A DNA stretch of 50,978 bases from Aquabacterium sp. GTDB lineage: Bacteria; Pseudomonadota; Gammaproteobacteria; Burkholderiales; Burkholderiaceae_C. Positions 17,415 through 26,223 of the stretch are shown here, piece by piece. The DNA lies in the NCBI RefSeq assembly GCF_014378415.1, contig NZ_JACMNS010000026.1, forward strand, positions 1 through 50,978. The letters are read 5' to 3'. Position 1 is the first letter of the stretch; each line of letters starts with the position of its first letter. The notes beneath the pieces are model-generated. The model did not search any database and had not been told where the DNA came from. It worked only from the letters and a program-made list of their open reading frames with translations. A program made the translations under genes and the position numbers.

Positions 17415-17453
17415 CATGCACGCTTCTAAAACATGCACATGCCTGGTGACCCC

Positions 17454-17723
17454 TTAGTTATCCACCGAAGTTGTGGACAACCCTGTGGGGAAACCCTGAG
17501 CATCTTTGGATCCCCCAGGCAAAGCGACTTGTGTGCCCGCAAATGAGGCACATCGCCCGCAGATGCACACTTGGCCGCGCTGAGCTTCAGGCAGCTGCGC
17601 CAAAACGTCTGCGCTGAACACCGCCGAGCGGCACCAACATGGCGAGTCAGCAGCCCCACCAGCGGCCATCGCGCAGGCGTTGGGGCCGCCGCACAGGGGG
17701 CAATCGGTTTGGGGCGCACTCAT
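17454..17723 (-). CDS. small cysteine-rich CWC-type protein
   Basis: 89 residues. Starts M-S-A-P-Q-T-D-C-P-L-C-G-G-P-N-A-C and continues with C-W-C at about residue 29-31, a L-A-Q-L-P-E-A-Q-R-G stretch and C-I-C-G-R-C near residue 55. The spacing C-x2-C-x5-C-x11-C-W-C ... C-x-C-x2-C fits the cysteine-rich CWC family, presumed to bind metal; no function is known. The tail after residue 60 is not conserved as far as I can tell and may be strain-specific. It is transcribed alone, convergent with the HU-like gene. Confidence 0.75.
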   Translation of the reverse strand: MSAPQTDCPLCGGPNACAMAAGGAADSPCWCRSAVFSADVLAQLPEAQRGQVCICGRCASFAGTQVALPGGSKDAQGFPTGLSTTSVDN

Positions 17724-17882
17724 GACTGCACTTTAGCCGATGCCGACCCCGCGTATCTTTGAGCAACAGGTGTGTGCGGGCGGGCGCGCTTGTCTGGGCA
17801 AGGCCGTCGATTCGACGCATCGACTTACAGCTTGGCCGCCAGCCAAGCTAAGGTCGCCACCTTGCTTTAATGGAGTTTGGAC

Positions 17883-18140
17883 ATGGCACCGATGATGCAA
17901 GCTTATGCAGGCCGCGATGCGGTGATCGTGCGGGTACCGGTGGGCGGCCGTGGCGTGCGCGTGCTGGTATCCAGAGAAGCCCTGGAAGAACGCTTTGCCG
18001 CTGGCCCCACACCGCAAGACTGGGTGTATGCCTACCAGTCGCACGCCGAGGTGATCGACGCGGTGGTGCGCGCCAAGGTGGCCAGGGCCAGCCCCGAACC
18101 GGTGGTCATCTCCAAGCACGACTTCCCGCGGGTGCAGTGA
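17883..18140 (+). CDS. small DUF1488-like protein
   Basis: 85 residues from ATG 17883, chosen because TGGAG lies 7 bases upstream; a TTG two codons earlier is possible. The sequence R-V-L-V-S-R-E-A-L-E-E-R-F and the ending V-V-I-S-K-H-D-F resemble DUF1488 proteins, which combine a small sheet with a helical part. No function is known. The 159 bases upstream contain two perfect stem-loops, GTCGAT/ATCGAC (about 17807-17825) and AGCTTGGC/GCCAAGCT (17829-17849), which may be regulatory or end the opposite transcript. Confidence 0.6.
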   Translation: MAPMMQAYAGRDAVIVRVPVGGRGVRVLVSREALEERFAAGPTPQDWVYAYQSHAEVIDAVVRAKVARASPEPVVISKHDFPRVQ

Positions 18141-18169
18141 CGATCCATCAAGCGACGCGAGAGGGCCTT

Positions 18170-19435
18170 TCAAAGACCCATGCAATTGGCGTAGTAAGTG
18201 ACCGTGCCAGGCCAGTCGGAAAACACACCTTCAACACCCACTTTGCGGGCCAGCACATCCAGCGCCTTGAGCATGTCGCTGTCTTTCTTGATGGCCTTGC
18301 CTTCGGGGTCGAACTGGTAGTAACTGCCTCGCCCGGCGGCCCCCTGGGTCAGGTTCACACGCTCAAACGACCAGGTAATGATTCTGAAACCTGCGGCCTT
18401 GATGTCAAGCGCATAGCTTGAGGGCACGACCTCGTTGGCATCGTTCACGGCCAGCAGGGCCCACATGGGTGGCGCGATGATCTGGACGCCCGCTTTTTTC
18501 AGCTCGCGCAAACGCTCCTTGCTCATGCGCTCGATCTTGAGCGAGGGCTCGATCGGGTCCAGGTAAACCGCTTGCTTGCCAAACGCAGGCTCCTGTTTGA
18601 TCCAGTACAGCACGTCGTTGATGTTGAAGGACTGCGCATACACCTTGCGGGGATCCACGCCCGCCTCCTTGTAGGTGTCGATCAGCTTTTGCGCGTACTG
18701 CGCCTGGCCGCCAAAGGTCAACTGGATGCGCGCGGCATCGCCCTCCTTCAACTCAGGCGTTTGTGACACCCCCCATTGCTTGATCAAGGCGATGTGCTCT
18801 TTCAAAGTCACGACGTTGCCAGCGGGGCGGCCGGTGTACAAATCAGTGCGCCAATTGGCTGTGCCGCCCAAGTAGCCAGCGGCCGTGGTGGCGGCCGGAT
18901 TGCTGGCATCCATCTTGGCCCTCAGCGACTTGAACTCGCTCAAGCTGAGGTCGCTGGTGCAGCACTTGGGTGCCTGACCACCGGGCGCCCAAGGCACCGT
19001 GCATGCGGCATTCAAGGGCGTGTTGACAATGTTGGTGGTGGTGTGCAGATCACATTCCGAATGGCGGCAAACCAGTTCGCCATCCTTGGTGAAACTCACA
19101 TCGCATTCGATGATGCCCGCGCCCATCCGGTTCGCGGCCTCATAAGACTCGCGCGAATGCTCGGGGAACTCCAGCGGCGCCCCACGGTGGCTGATCGAGA
19201 ACTGGCTGCGGTAGAACGGCCCCGCCTCGCATTGCTGCAATCGGCTCTTGAGCTTGCCATCGTCCAGGCCATCCACCAGGTAGAAAGGCCGCACGCCCAC
19301 TTGCACATTGGTTTTTTCAACATGGCGATGCGCTTTGTCATCGTCGGACAGGTCGCCCGCCCAGGCTGCGCCGCTGGCCAATGCCGAGGCGGCCAGGATG
19401 GTTGAGCAGATCAAACGGTGGAGCTTGGCGTTCAT
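18170..19435 (-). CDS. glpQ: exported glycerophosphodiester phosphodiesterase
   Basis: 421 residues. Signal peptide to about residue 27 (ASALASGAAWAGD). The GDPD motif is clear: I-S-H-R-G-A-P-L-E-F-P-E-H-S at about residue 84, then G-I-I-E-C-D-V-S-F-T-K-D-G and V-C-R-H-S-E, giving the catalytic His pair and the Glu-x-Asp calcium site. A TIM barrel follows (GVDPRKVYAQSFNINDVLYW). It hydrolyses deacylated phospholipid esters to glycerol 3-phosphate and an alcohol in the periplasm, feeding phosphate or carbon supply. At 421 residues it is longer than E. coli GlpQ (about 358), the extra being before the first motif and an insertion near the Cys-rich A-P-K-C-C-T-S-D. It ends convergent with the DUF1488-like gene. 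Confidence 0.88.
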   Translation of the reverse strand: MNAKLHRLICSTILAASALASGAAWAGDLSDDDKAHRHVEKTNVQVGVRPFYLVDGLDDGKLKSRLQQCEAGPFYRSQFSISHRGAPLEFPEHSRESYEAANRMGAGIIECDVSFTKDGELVCRHSECDLHTTTNIVNTPLNAACTVPWAPGGQAPKCCTSDLSLSEFKSLRAKMDASNPAATTAAGYLGGTANWRTDLYTGRPAGNVVTLKEHIALIKQWGVSQTPELKEGDAARIQLTFGGQAQYAQKLIDTYKEAGVDPRKVYAQSFNINDVLYWIKQEPAFGKQAVYLDPIEPSLKIERMSKERLRELKKAGVQIIAPPMWALLAVNDANEVVPSSYALDIKAAGFRIITWSFERVNLTQGAAGRGSYYQFDPEGKAIKKDSDMLKALDVLARKVGVEGVFSDWPGTVTYYANCMGL

Positions 19436-19539
19436 GTGGGCGGGTCCTGATTTGATGGTTTCTGATGCCTGTGCATTCTTGACGTGGCTGCCCGACAGCG
19501 ATGTGACAGTGCCTGATCATTTCGGCGTCAAATTCACGG

Positions 19540-19567
19540 TTGACACGGTCTTGATTTATTGTATAAA
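19540..19567 (+). promoter_or_regulatory. consensus-like sigma70 promoter of the H1-like gene
   Basis: TTGACA at 19540-19545 and TATAAA at 19562-19567 are separated by 16 bases, in a locally AT-rich stretch just ahead of the H1-like start at 19598. The -35 is a perfect match and the -10 matches five of six, so strong constitutive expression is expected. Confidence 0.7.
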
Positions 19568-19597
19568 TCGTTTATATCAATTCATCAAATCGTCATC

Positions 19598-20050
19598 ATG
19601 AGCAATACCGATACCGAGATCGTCAAAACCAAGCCTGAAGCCAAGGCCGTCTCCAAAGCCGCCAAGCCTGAAGCAGCGCCCGCCAAAAAAGTGGCTGTCA
19701 AAAAGTCACCAAAGGCCAAGGCCGCAGCCCCGGCACCCTCCGCCAAGAAAGCTTCGCCGAGCACCACAGCCGCCAAGCCCACCGCGGTGGCCACCAGCCC
19801 CACCAAGATCACCAGCCCCGCCAAGCCCAAGCAAAAGCTGGTGCGCGACAGCTTCACCATGCCGCGCGCCGATTTCAGCTTGATCAACTCGCTCAAGGAA
19901 CGTGCCCTGACCTTCCGCCGCCCCACCAAGAAAAGCGAGTTGTTGCGCGCCGGGCTCCATGCCCTGTCGGCCCTGCCCGATGCCAAGCTGAAGCTGGTGC
20001 TGGAAGGCCTGGTCCCTTTGAAAACCGGCCGCCCCAAGAAAGGCGAATGA
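19598..20050 (+). CDS. histone H1-like lysine-rich protein with conserved C-terminal domain
   Basis: 150 residues from ATG 19598. Residues 1-80 are low-complexity Lys/Ala/Pro repeats (KAAKPEAAPAKKVAVKKS and similar), as in histone H1-like proteins. The C-terminal 70 residues differ: L-V-R-D-S-F-T-M-P, D-F-S-L-I-N-S-L-K-E-R, K-K-S-E-L-L-R-A-G-L-H-A-L and a final T-G-R-P-K-K. This resembles a ribbon-helix-helix-like DNA-binding fold (beta strand then two helices), common in Burkholderiales proteins of this type; that fold is inferred. It probably coats or compacts DNA. A strong promoter stands directly upstream. Confidence 0.75.
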   Translation: MSNTDTEIVKTKPEAKAVSKAAKPEAAPAKKVAVKKSPKAKAAAPAPSAKKASPSTTAAKPTAVATSPTKITSPAKPKQKLVRDSFTMPRADFSLINSLKERALTFRRPTKKSELLRAGLHALSALPDAKLKLVLEGLVPLKTGRPKKGE

Positions 20051-20088
20051 GCCGTTCGGCTCATGCCTGAGCTAAATCGCACAACACC

Positions 20089-21174
20089 ATGGCCAAGCTC
20101 TTTCGCCTTGATCGCCGCAGCTTCGTTCCCTCTCAAACGCCGCATCGTTTGACGGGCGATGAGGTGCCCGAGGCCCTCATCGAGCTGGCCGATCTTCAGC
20201 GCATCCTCGACGAAGCCGGCTCGCAGGTTGAGGTCAGTCAGGTCTGCGAAGTGCAAGCAGGCCCGCACCGTTTCCCGGTGCAGGCCATCACCTTGGGCAA
20301 CCCCAGCAAAGATGTCCCGGCCGTGGGCTTCTTCGGCGGCGTGCATGGTCTGGAACGCATTGGCTCTCGCGTGGTCATGGCCTACCTGCGCAGCCTCGTC
20401 ATGCGCTTGAAATGGGACGGGCAACTGCACCGTCAACTGGAATCCATTCGCCTGGTGTTCATGCCCATCGTCAACCCCGGCGGCTTGTGGGCGGGCACGC
20501 GCGCCAACCCCCAGGGCGTGGACCTGATGCGCAACGCCCCGGTGAACGCGAGCGAGCCCGTGCCTTTCATGCTGGGCGGACAACGCCTCAGCCCCTCACT
20601 GCCCTGGTACCGAGGCGCGGCAGGCGCCGCGATGGAGATGGAAAGCCAGGCCCTGTGCCAGGTTGTCGAGCAAGAACTCCTCAGCCGCCAGTTCAGCATC
20701 GCCATTGACTGCCATTCGGGCTTTGGCATGGCCGACCGAATCTGGTTTCCGCATGCCCACACCACCAAGCCCATCAAGCACCTGCCCGAGATGCTGGCGC
20801 TCAATCAGATCTTCGACCAGGCCTACCCCCACCACCGCTACGTCATCGAGCCGCAAAGTCGGCAGTACCTGACCCATGGCGACCTGTGGGACCACCTTTA
20901 CCTGCGCGCCTGCACCCAGGAAGACCGAACCCTGCTGCCACTGACCCTGGAGATGGGTTCCTGGCTGTGGATCAAGAAAAACCCAAGGCAAATTTTCTCC
21001 AAGCAAGGCATCTTCAACCCCCTGGCCGAGCACCGGCAACAACGCGTGCTGCGCCGGCACATGGCCTGGCTGGACTTCATCACCCACGCCGCCAGCAGCC
21101 ACGCCAGTTGGGTGCCCCAAGGCACGGCGCGTGATGAGCATCGCCAAGCCGCCCACGACCGCTGGTACGGATGA
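20089..21174 (+). CDS. M14-type zinc carboxypeptidase / succinylglutamate desuccinylase-like hydrolase
   Basis: 361 residues. Zinc ligands of the M14 fold are visible: G-F-F-G-G-V-H-G-L-E-R-I-G (H-x2-E, about residue 84-96) and the third His in D-C-H-S-G-F-G (about residue 208). Substrate-side motifs N-P-G-G-L-W-A-G-T-R-A-N-P-Q-G-V-D-L-M-R-N and the acidic L-E-M-G-S-W, probably the catalytic Glu, are present. It has no signal peptide, so it works in the cytoplasm on a peptide or N-acyl amino acid; the exact substrate is unknown. Its stop overlaps the following hydrolase start (ATGA), so the two form an operon. Confidence 0.8.
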   Translation: MAKLFRLDRRSFVPSQTPHRLTGDEVPEALIELADLQRILDEAGSQVEVSQVCEVQAGPHRFPVQAITLGNPSKDVPAVGFFGGVHGLERIGSRVVMAYLRSLVMRLKWDGQLHRQLESIRLVFMPIVNPGGLWAGTRANPQGVDLMRNAPVNASEPVPFMLGGQRLSPSLPWYRGAAGAAMEMESQALCQVVEQELLSRQFSIAIDCHSGFGMADRIWFPHAHTTKPIKHLPEMLALNQIFDQAYPHHRYVIEPQSRQYLTHGDLWDHLYLRACTQEDRTLLPLTLEMGSWLWIKKNPRQIFSKQGIFNPLAEHRQQRVLRRHMAWLDFITHAASSHASWVPQGTARDEHRQAAHDRWYG

Positions 21175-21947
21175 CTAGCCATACCCAAACGCCAGACACC
21201 TGGGTCTTGCTGCGTGGGCTCACGCGTGAACAAAGGCACTGGGGCGGCTTCCCCAAGCGGTTGGGCGAGCACTTGCCAGGCGCACGCATCGTGCCGCTGG
21301 ACTTGCCTGGCAATGGCCGCCTGTGCACCCAAACCAGCCCCGCCACCGTGGCCGAGATGGCAGAGCAATGCCGGGCTGAACTCTTGCGCCAGGGCATCAC
21401 GCCGCCCTACCACGTGCTGGCCATGTCCCTGGGCGCCATGGTGGCCACCGCCTGGGCGCTCAACCATCCGGATGAGATCCAGGGCTGCGTGCTGATCAAC
21501 ACCAGCATGCGCCCCTTCAGCCCGTTCTACCGGCGCCTGCGGCCACGCAACTACCCCTTGATGCTCAAGCTGGCCTTGCTGGGCGGCACCGCCCGGCAAT
21601 GGGAAGAAGCCATCCTCAAGATCACCACCCGGCACCCACCCCAACCCGAACAGCAAGTGCAGGACTGGATCGCTTACCGCGACGAGTGCCCCGTCTCGCG
21701 CGACAACGCCCTGCGCCAATTGCTGGCCGCCGCCCGCTACACCGCCCCGAGGGAAGGCCCCTCAACCCGCACCTTGATTTTGACCAGTGCACGAGATGGC
21801 TTGGTCGACCCAAGATGCTCAATGCAACTGGCCGCCAGCTGGAACACCGATTTCGCGGAGCACCCCAGCGCCGGCCACGACCTGCCACTGGATGACGGCC
21901 CCTGGGTGGCCAGGCAAATCCAGAAGTGGCGCTCAGCCAGCCGCTGA
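21171..21947 (+). CDS. alpha/beta-fold hydrolase
   Basis: 258 residues. The nucleophile elbow is A-M-S-L-G-A-M (Ser near residue 86; the first Gly of the usual G-x-S-x-G is Ala). Asp in S-A-R-D-G-L-V-D-P and His in S-A-G-H-D-L-P-L-D-D complete the triad; an oxyanion-type L-L-R-G-L-T-R-E is near the start. No signal peptide is seen. Translationally coupled to the M14-type gene upstream (4-base overlap). The substrate cannot be deduced. Its end overlaps the convergent ferredoxin gene by 15 bases. Confidence 0.85.
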   Translation: MTSHTQTPDTWVLLRGLTREQRHWGGFPKRLGEHLPGARIVPLDLPGNGRLCTQTSPATVAEMAEQCRAELLRQGITPPYHVLAMSLGAMVATAWALNHPDEIQGCVLINTSMRPFSPFYRRLRPRNYPLMLKLALLGGTARQWEEAILKITTRHPPQPEQQVQDWIAYRDECPVSRDNALRQLLAAARYTAPREGPSTRTLILTSARDGLVDPRCSMQLAASWNTDFAEHPSAGHDLPLDDGPWVARQIQKWRSASR

Positions 21948-22265
21948 AGGCGCTGAAGCGTTCAGACGTTTGGCCTCAGGCGCATCCATCACCAGGTCAG
22001 ACGCGGGATAGGCCACGCACGGCAGAATGAATCCATTGCGCTTTTCTTCAAAGCTCAAACCAGGCCATTCAATGCGGTAACTCACCTGCCCCTGGATCAG
22101 GCGGCACAGGCAGGTTCGGCAGGTGCCATTGCGGCAAGAACTGGGCAATTCAATGCCTGCCGCGCGGGCGCTGGCCAGCAAGGGTTGTTCGGTCGACACG
22201 CGCAGTCGCACGCCCATCGGCTGAATGACCAACTCAAGCCCCCCTGCTTCACCGACCTCGTCCAT
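21933..22265 (-). CDS. plant-type 2Fe-2S ferredoxin
   Basis: 110 residues from ATG 22265, chosen because GGAG lies 6 bases upstream and the cluster domain begins soon after; the open frame continues to 22373 but that part is unlike ferredoxins and runs into the divergent gene. The cluster motif is S-S-C-R-N-G-T-C-R-T-C-L-C ... I-L-P-C-V-A-Y-P, that is C-x4-C-x2-C and a distal Cys. An electron carrier in the cytoplasm; partner unknown. About 67 bases separate it from the divergent metallopeptidase gene. Confidence 0.82.
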   Translation of the reverse strand: MDEVGEAGGLELVIQPMGVRLRVSTEQPLLASARAAGIELPSSCRNGTCRTCLCRLIQGQVSYRIEWPGLSFEEKRNGFILPCVAYPASDLVMDAPEAKRLNASAPSAAG

Positions 22266-22332
22266 CCATCGCTCCAAAACACGGGCACGCCATTTGCCGG
22301 GCGAAGCAATGTAACGCGCCTGGAAACACAAC

Positions 22333-23496
22333 GTGAACGATAACCTCCAAGCCCACCCAAGCCAAAGTCCCAATGCCCATGAGCCCGTGTCGTCCCGGGC
22401 CTACCGGTGCCGCTGTGGACGCCCCGTGTTCTTCCGCAACTCGGTGTGCCTGGCCTGCCAGACGCCATTGGGCTATGAGCCCACCCAGGCACGCGTCATC
22501 CCGCTGGATCCCGGCCAGGAACCCAAACTATTCGTGCCGGCGAACGCACCACAAGGGCAGGCCGAACGGTACGTGCGTTGCGCCAATTTCGCCAGCGCGG
22601 CCGAGTGCAACTGGCTGATCCCCCAATCCCAGGCCGCCAAAGGCGTCACGCTGTGCCAGGCCTGCCGCCTCAACCGCACCATCCCTGACTTGTCCAACCT
22701 CGAGAACCAGGAGCTCTGGCGCCGCATCGAAACCGCCAAAAGGCGGCTGGTGTCTCAGTTGATCGCTTTGAAACTGCCCGTGGCCTCCAAGGTGGGCGAA
22801 GACCCCGAGCGCGGGCTGGCCTACGACTTCCTGCGCTCACAACCCAGCGAACCCCGGGTGTTGACTGGCCACGACTGCGGCCTGATCACCATCAATCTGG
22901 AGGAAGCCGACGACCCCACGCGCGAGCGAACGCGCAAAAGCATGGGCGAACCTTACCGCACGCTGCTCGGTCATTTCCGCCACGAGGTCGGTCACTATTA
23001 CTGGGACCGCCTGGTGGACCACACCAGCTGGCTCGAACCCTACCGAGCCCTTTTTGGCGACGAGCGCCAGGACTACGACGCCGCCGTGAAAGCGCACTAC
23101 CAAAACGGCGCACCGCTGGACTGGGGCGTGCATTTCGTCAGCGCCTATGCGTCCACCCACCCATGGGAAGATTGGGCCGAAACCTGGGCCCACTACCTGC
23201 ACATGGTCGACACCGCCGACACGGCGGCCAGCTTTGGCATCGACCTCACGCAGATCGGTCTGGAAACCGAACCGTTTGACGCTGATGTCCTCTGGAAAGC
23301 TGACATCGGAGAAGAAGGGCCGCCTTTCCTGGCCCTGGTGAACGACTGGGTTGGCCTGACGGCCGTGATGAACGAGATGTCGCGCAGCATGGGTCAGCCA
23401 GACTTCTACCCCTTCGTGCTGTCACGCGAGGTGGTCACCAAGCTGCACTTCATCCACTGCGTGATTCACGGCGCAACCCGAAATACAAGCCCATGA
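22333..23496 (+). CDS. putative zinc-binding metallopeptidase (DUF2248-like)
   Basis: 387 residues from GTG 22333; no ATG occurs before the conserved zinc ribbon. The N-terminal ribbon reads Y-R-C-R-C-G-R-P-V-F-F-R-N-S-V-C-L-A-C-Q. A second cysteine set follows (RCANFASAAECNWL, CQACRLNRTIPDL). The peptidase motif is G-H-F-R-H-E-V-G-H-Y-Y-W at about residue 215, with W-A-E-T-W-A-H-Y-L-H giving the third ligand region. It fits a family annotated as putative zinc-binding metallopeptidase; no physiological role is known. No signal peptide, so cytoplasmic. Confidence 0.82.
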   Translation: MNDNLQAHPSQSPNAHEPVSSRAYRCRCGRPVFFRNSVCLACQTPLGYEPTQARVIPLDPGQEPKLFVPANAPQGQAERYVRCANFASAAECNWLIPQSQAAKGVTLCQACRLNRTIPDLSNLENQELWRRIETAKRRLVSQLIALKLPVASKVGEDPERGLAYDFLRSQPSEPRVLTGHDCGLITINLEEADDPTRERTRKSMGEPYRTLLGHFRHEVGHYYWDRLVDHTSWLEPYRALFGDERQDYDAAVKAHYQNGAPLDWGVHFVSAYASTHPWEDWAETWAHYLHMVDTADTAASFGIDLTQIGLETEPFDADVLWKADIGEEGPPFLALVNDWVGLTAVMNEMSRSMGQPDFYPFVLSREVVTKLHFIHCVIHGATRNTSP

Positions 23497-23596
23497 CGCC
23501 GGTTCATTTTTTCAGGACGAGCTTGAGTTCTTTGGACTAACATTCATTTGGCCATCCAATCTCGGGCAGTGCGTCCGACCAACGGCCCATGTCCAA

Positions 23597-25846
23597 ATGA
23601 CTCTATTGAACCGGCCCAGGCTGTCGCATTGGCGCATGCGCAGCATCTTCAGCAGTGATGTACCCAACCTCATCCCAACATTGACCGTGCTGGTACTGGT
23701 CTTGATTTGGGTCGGCGCCCTCAACTGGACATAACGCGAACGCGCCACTGCCGAGCGCCATGCTCAGGTCGCGGCCCAGAATCTGTCAGGCGTCTACCGT
23801 GTGCAGATGCTGCGGGCCTTGCGCGAGCTTGACCTTACCCTCAACGTCGTCAGGTATGCCAGTGAGCAAAAAGGCCTGGCGCGGGCTTTGGTCAACCTTG
23901 AAAGCGATTTGCTGGTCCCCACGGCGCTGCTGTTCGCCATCGACGTGGCCAACCACCAAGGCGACATCGTGGCCACCAACAGCGACAACCCTGACAAAGC
24001 ATTGCGCGCGGTGGATCAACCTTACTTTCGGCACTTCAGTGAGCACACACGACTTGGGGACACGCTTTACGTGGGCCCCGCGGTGCGAGACCCCAAAACC
24101 GGCAAGAGCCGGATGATGTTTGCACGTCGGCTCACCGACGCCAACAACGCCTTCGCCGGCGTGGTGAGTGTGTCGATCGACCCCGAATATTTCACCAGCG
24201 CCTATGAGCCCTCGCGCATGGGACTGAATGGCACCATGGGAGTCGTGGGATCAAGCGGTGACCTGATCGTGGCGCGCAGTGGCGATCAGGTCATCAGGGG
24301 CAATGACGCCCCGACCTTGAAGCATGTGATCCCCACGCCTGAAGACGAAGGGAAGGTCAAGCTCCTGCTCAACCCTTGGGACGGGGTCATGCGTTATACC
24401 GTCTCAGAACGCTTGAACATGTTCAACATCACCACCGTGGTCGGGCTCTCCGAAGAAGAACAACTCGCCTCCTTTCGGCAACGCGAGCAGGCCTACCGAT
24501 GGCTGGGCATGTTCGTCAGCGTGCTGGTGATTGTTCTGGGCCTGCTGTGGCGGCAACTGGCCCGCAGCCGGTCACGCGTGCTCAAGGCACAAGCCACCTA
24601 CCTGGCAGCCTCAGAGGCCAGCAGGGATGCCACCTTCGTCATGCACAGCCTGTGTGATGCAAAAGGCGTGATCAGTGACTTCGTTCTGACCGACGCCAAC
24701 AGCCGCGGCGTGGCCCTGTTGAACCTGAACAAGTCGGCCATGCTGGGAAAACCCATCGGCACCTTGCTGCCAAATATCCGCGGCACCCGTACATTCACGG
24801 TGCTGTGCCAAGTCGTCAACACCGGCGTGGCGCATGACCAGGAATGGCAGAACCATGAACCCGCCATACGCGCCCAGTGGCTGCATGCCCAGGTGGTGCG
24901 CGCTGGCAGCGGCGTGGTCGCCATCGTCCGAGACATCAGCGAGCGCAAACGCATTGAAGCCGAGCTGGTGCGCCGCAACAATGAGTTGACCACGGTGAAC
25001 CACAAGCTCACGGCCACCCATCAACAGTTGGTGCAGTCGGAAAAACTCGCCTCGATCGGGCTGCTGGCCGCTGGCGTCGCCCACGAAATCAACAACCCCA
25101 TCGGCTTCGTGCTGTCCAACATTGGCGCGCTGGACGGGTACTTCAACAGCCTGCTGCAGATGCTGGACACTTACCAGGAAACCGAGAGCCAACTGTCCGA
25201 CCCGGCCTTGCGAGCTCGGATCCTCGAATTGAAGGATCGGGTTGAGTTTGACTACCTCAAGGACGACATCCCGGCCTTAATGCGCGAAACCAAGGATGGC
25301 ATTGAACGTGTTCGCAAGATCGTGCAAGACCTCAAGAACTTCTCACACGTTGACAACGCCCAGGACTGGCAGATGGCCAACCTGAACGACGGGATCAATT
25401 CGACGCTGAACTTGGTGAACAGCGAGATCAAGTACAAAGCCGAAATCATCAAAGAGTACGGCGACATCCCCCTGGTGGAATGCCTCCCCTCCGAGATCAA
25501 CCAGGTCGTGATGAACCTGCTGGTGAACGCGGCACATGCCATCGGCGAAACAAGGGGCAAGATCACCGTGCGCACAAGCTCGGCTGACAACGCCGTGTCG
25601 ATCGAAGTGGAAGACACCGGTTGCGGCATCGTCCCCGAGAACCTGGTCAAGATTTTTGACCCCTTCTTCACGACCAAAGCGGTGGGCAAAGGCGCCGGGC
25701 TGGGCCTGTCGCTGTCGTATGGGATTGTTCAGAAACACGCGGGGCAAATGTCCGTGCACAGCGTGCAAGGCACGGGCACCATTTTTCGAGTCACCCTGCC
25801 CCAGAAGCAAAGCACCCAGAAAATCGACATCATGCCGTCGCTGTAG
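23597..25846 (+). pseudogene. sensor histidine kinase gene interrupted by an in-frame stop after its first membrane helix
   Basis: From ATG 23597 the frame encodes a basic N-terminus and a membrane helix (PNLIPTLTVLVLVLIWVGAL) and then meets TAA at 23732-23734. The same frame continues without another stop to 25846. The rest reads R-E-R-A-T-A-E-R-H-A-Q, a periplasmic dCache-like domain (about 85-290), a second helix (WLGMFVSVLVIVLGLLW), a PAS-like domain, a coiled coil, HisKA (S-E-K-L-A-S-I-G-L-L-A-A-G-V-A-H-E-I-N-N-P) and HATPase_c (VMNLLVNAAHAIGE, DTGCGI, GAGLGLSLSYGI). A single C-to-T change of a CAA Gln codon would make the stop. A start at GTG 23801 would yield a 681-residue kinase without the first helix, so its sensor domain could not be placed in the periplasm. 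No partner regulator is adjacent. Sequencing error is the main alternative. Confidence 0.7.
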
Positions 25847-25935
25847 CGATGTGCCTGATGGCCACCAAGATGCCCAACTACCCCCAAAACGAGGCCGTGA
25901 CCATTGCGGCCAGTTTGAACGAGAAGTGAGCTGGG

Positions 25936-26049
25936 TTATCGAACCCACATCACGATCAACGTCCCCGCCAAGGCCACAGCCGCACTGAGGTCGACCAACC
26001 AGTCGCCCAGCAGACGCACAAAAAATGACTTAGGGGGCTCGGGCTTCAT
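25936..26049 (-). CDS. small single-helix membrane protein B downstream of a LexA-type promoter
   Basis: 37 residues, too short for usual gene calls. The minus strand has AAGGAG 6-7 bases ahead of ATG 26049, a strong ribosome site. A basic/proline N-terminus (MKPEPPKSFFVR) is followed by one membrane helix, W-L-V-D-L-S-A-A-V-A-L-A-G-T-L-I-V-M-W, and a final Arg. It shares the pattern W-x2-D-L-x4-A-x2-G-T-L with small protein A 82 bases upstream, so they look like tandem relatives. A stem TGGGTT/AACCCA (25932-25947) spans its stop codon. Transcription from the LexA-controlled promoter near 26240 would give a leader of about 170 bases. I know no named family; a toxin or stress membrane peptide is an inference. 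Confidence 0.6.
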   Translation of the reverse strand: MKPEPPKSFFVRLLGDWLVDLSAAVALAGTLIVMWVR

Positions 26050-26130
26050 GCTGGGCTCCTTTGTGGTGGTCGGTCAATACCAAGGGGTTCCAGAGTGGCC
26101 TTGTCGTGTGACACAGGGAAGACAGTGTGC

Positions 26131-26223
26131 CTACCAGGGGTACACCAGGGTTCCCAGCATGGCCATGGTCAATGCAAGGTCCAGGCCCCACTCAATCCAG
26201 TTGTTTTCAAGCAGCGTTTTCAT
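26131..26223 (-). CDS. small single-helix membrane protein A at a LexA-type promoter
   Basis: 30 residues. The N-terminus M-K-T-L-L-E-N-N-W-I-E is followed by a hydrophobic helix, W-G-L-D-L-A-L-T-M-A-M-L-G-T-L-V-Y-P-W, reaching the C-terminus. An in-frame TAA lies four codons upstream, so there is no longer form. There is no Shine-Dalgarno sequence; the predicted transcription start from TATAAA (26237-26232) falls at or within a few bases of the ATG, which would make the mRNA leaderless. It shares W-x2-D-L-x4-A-x2-G-T-L with small protein B. It may be translated, or may be an untranslated upstream ORF as tisA is in E. coli. Function is unknown. Confidence 0.5.
   Translation of the reverse strand: MKTLLENNWIEWGLDLALTMAMLGTLVYPW

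Noticed and set aside
25849-25929. A 26-codon + strand ORF just after the sensor kinase
   Set aside because: No ribosome site and no recognisable feature, unlike the two minus-strand small ORFs beside it.
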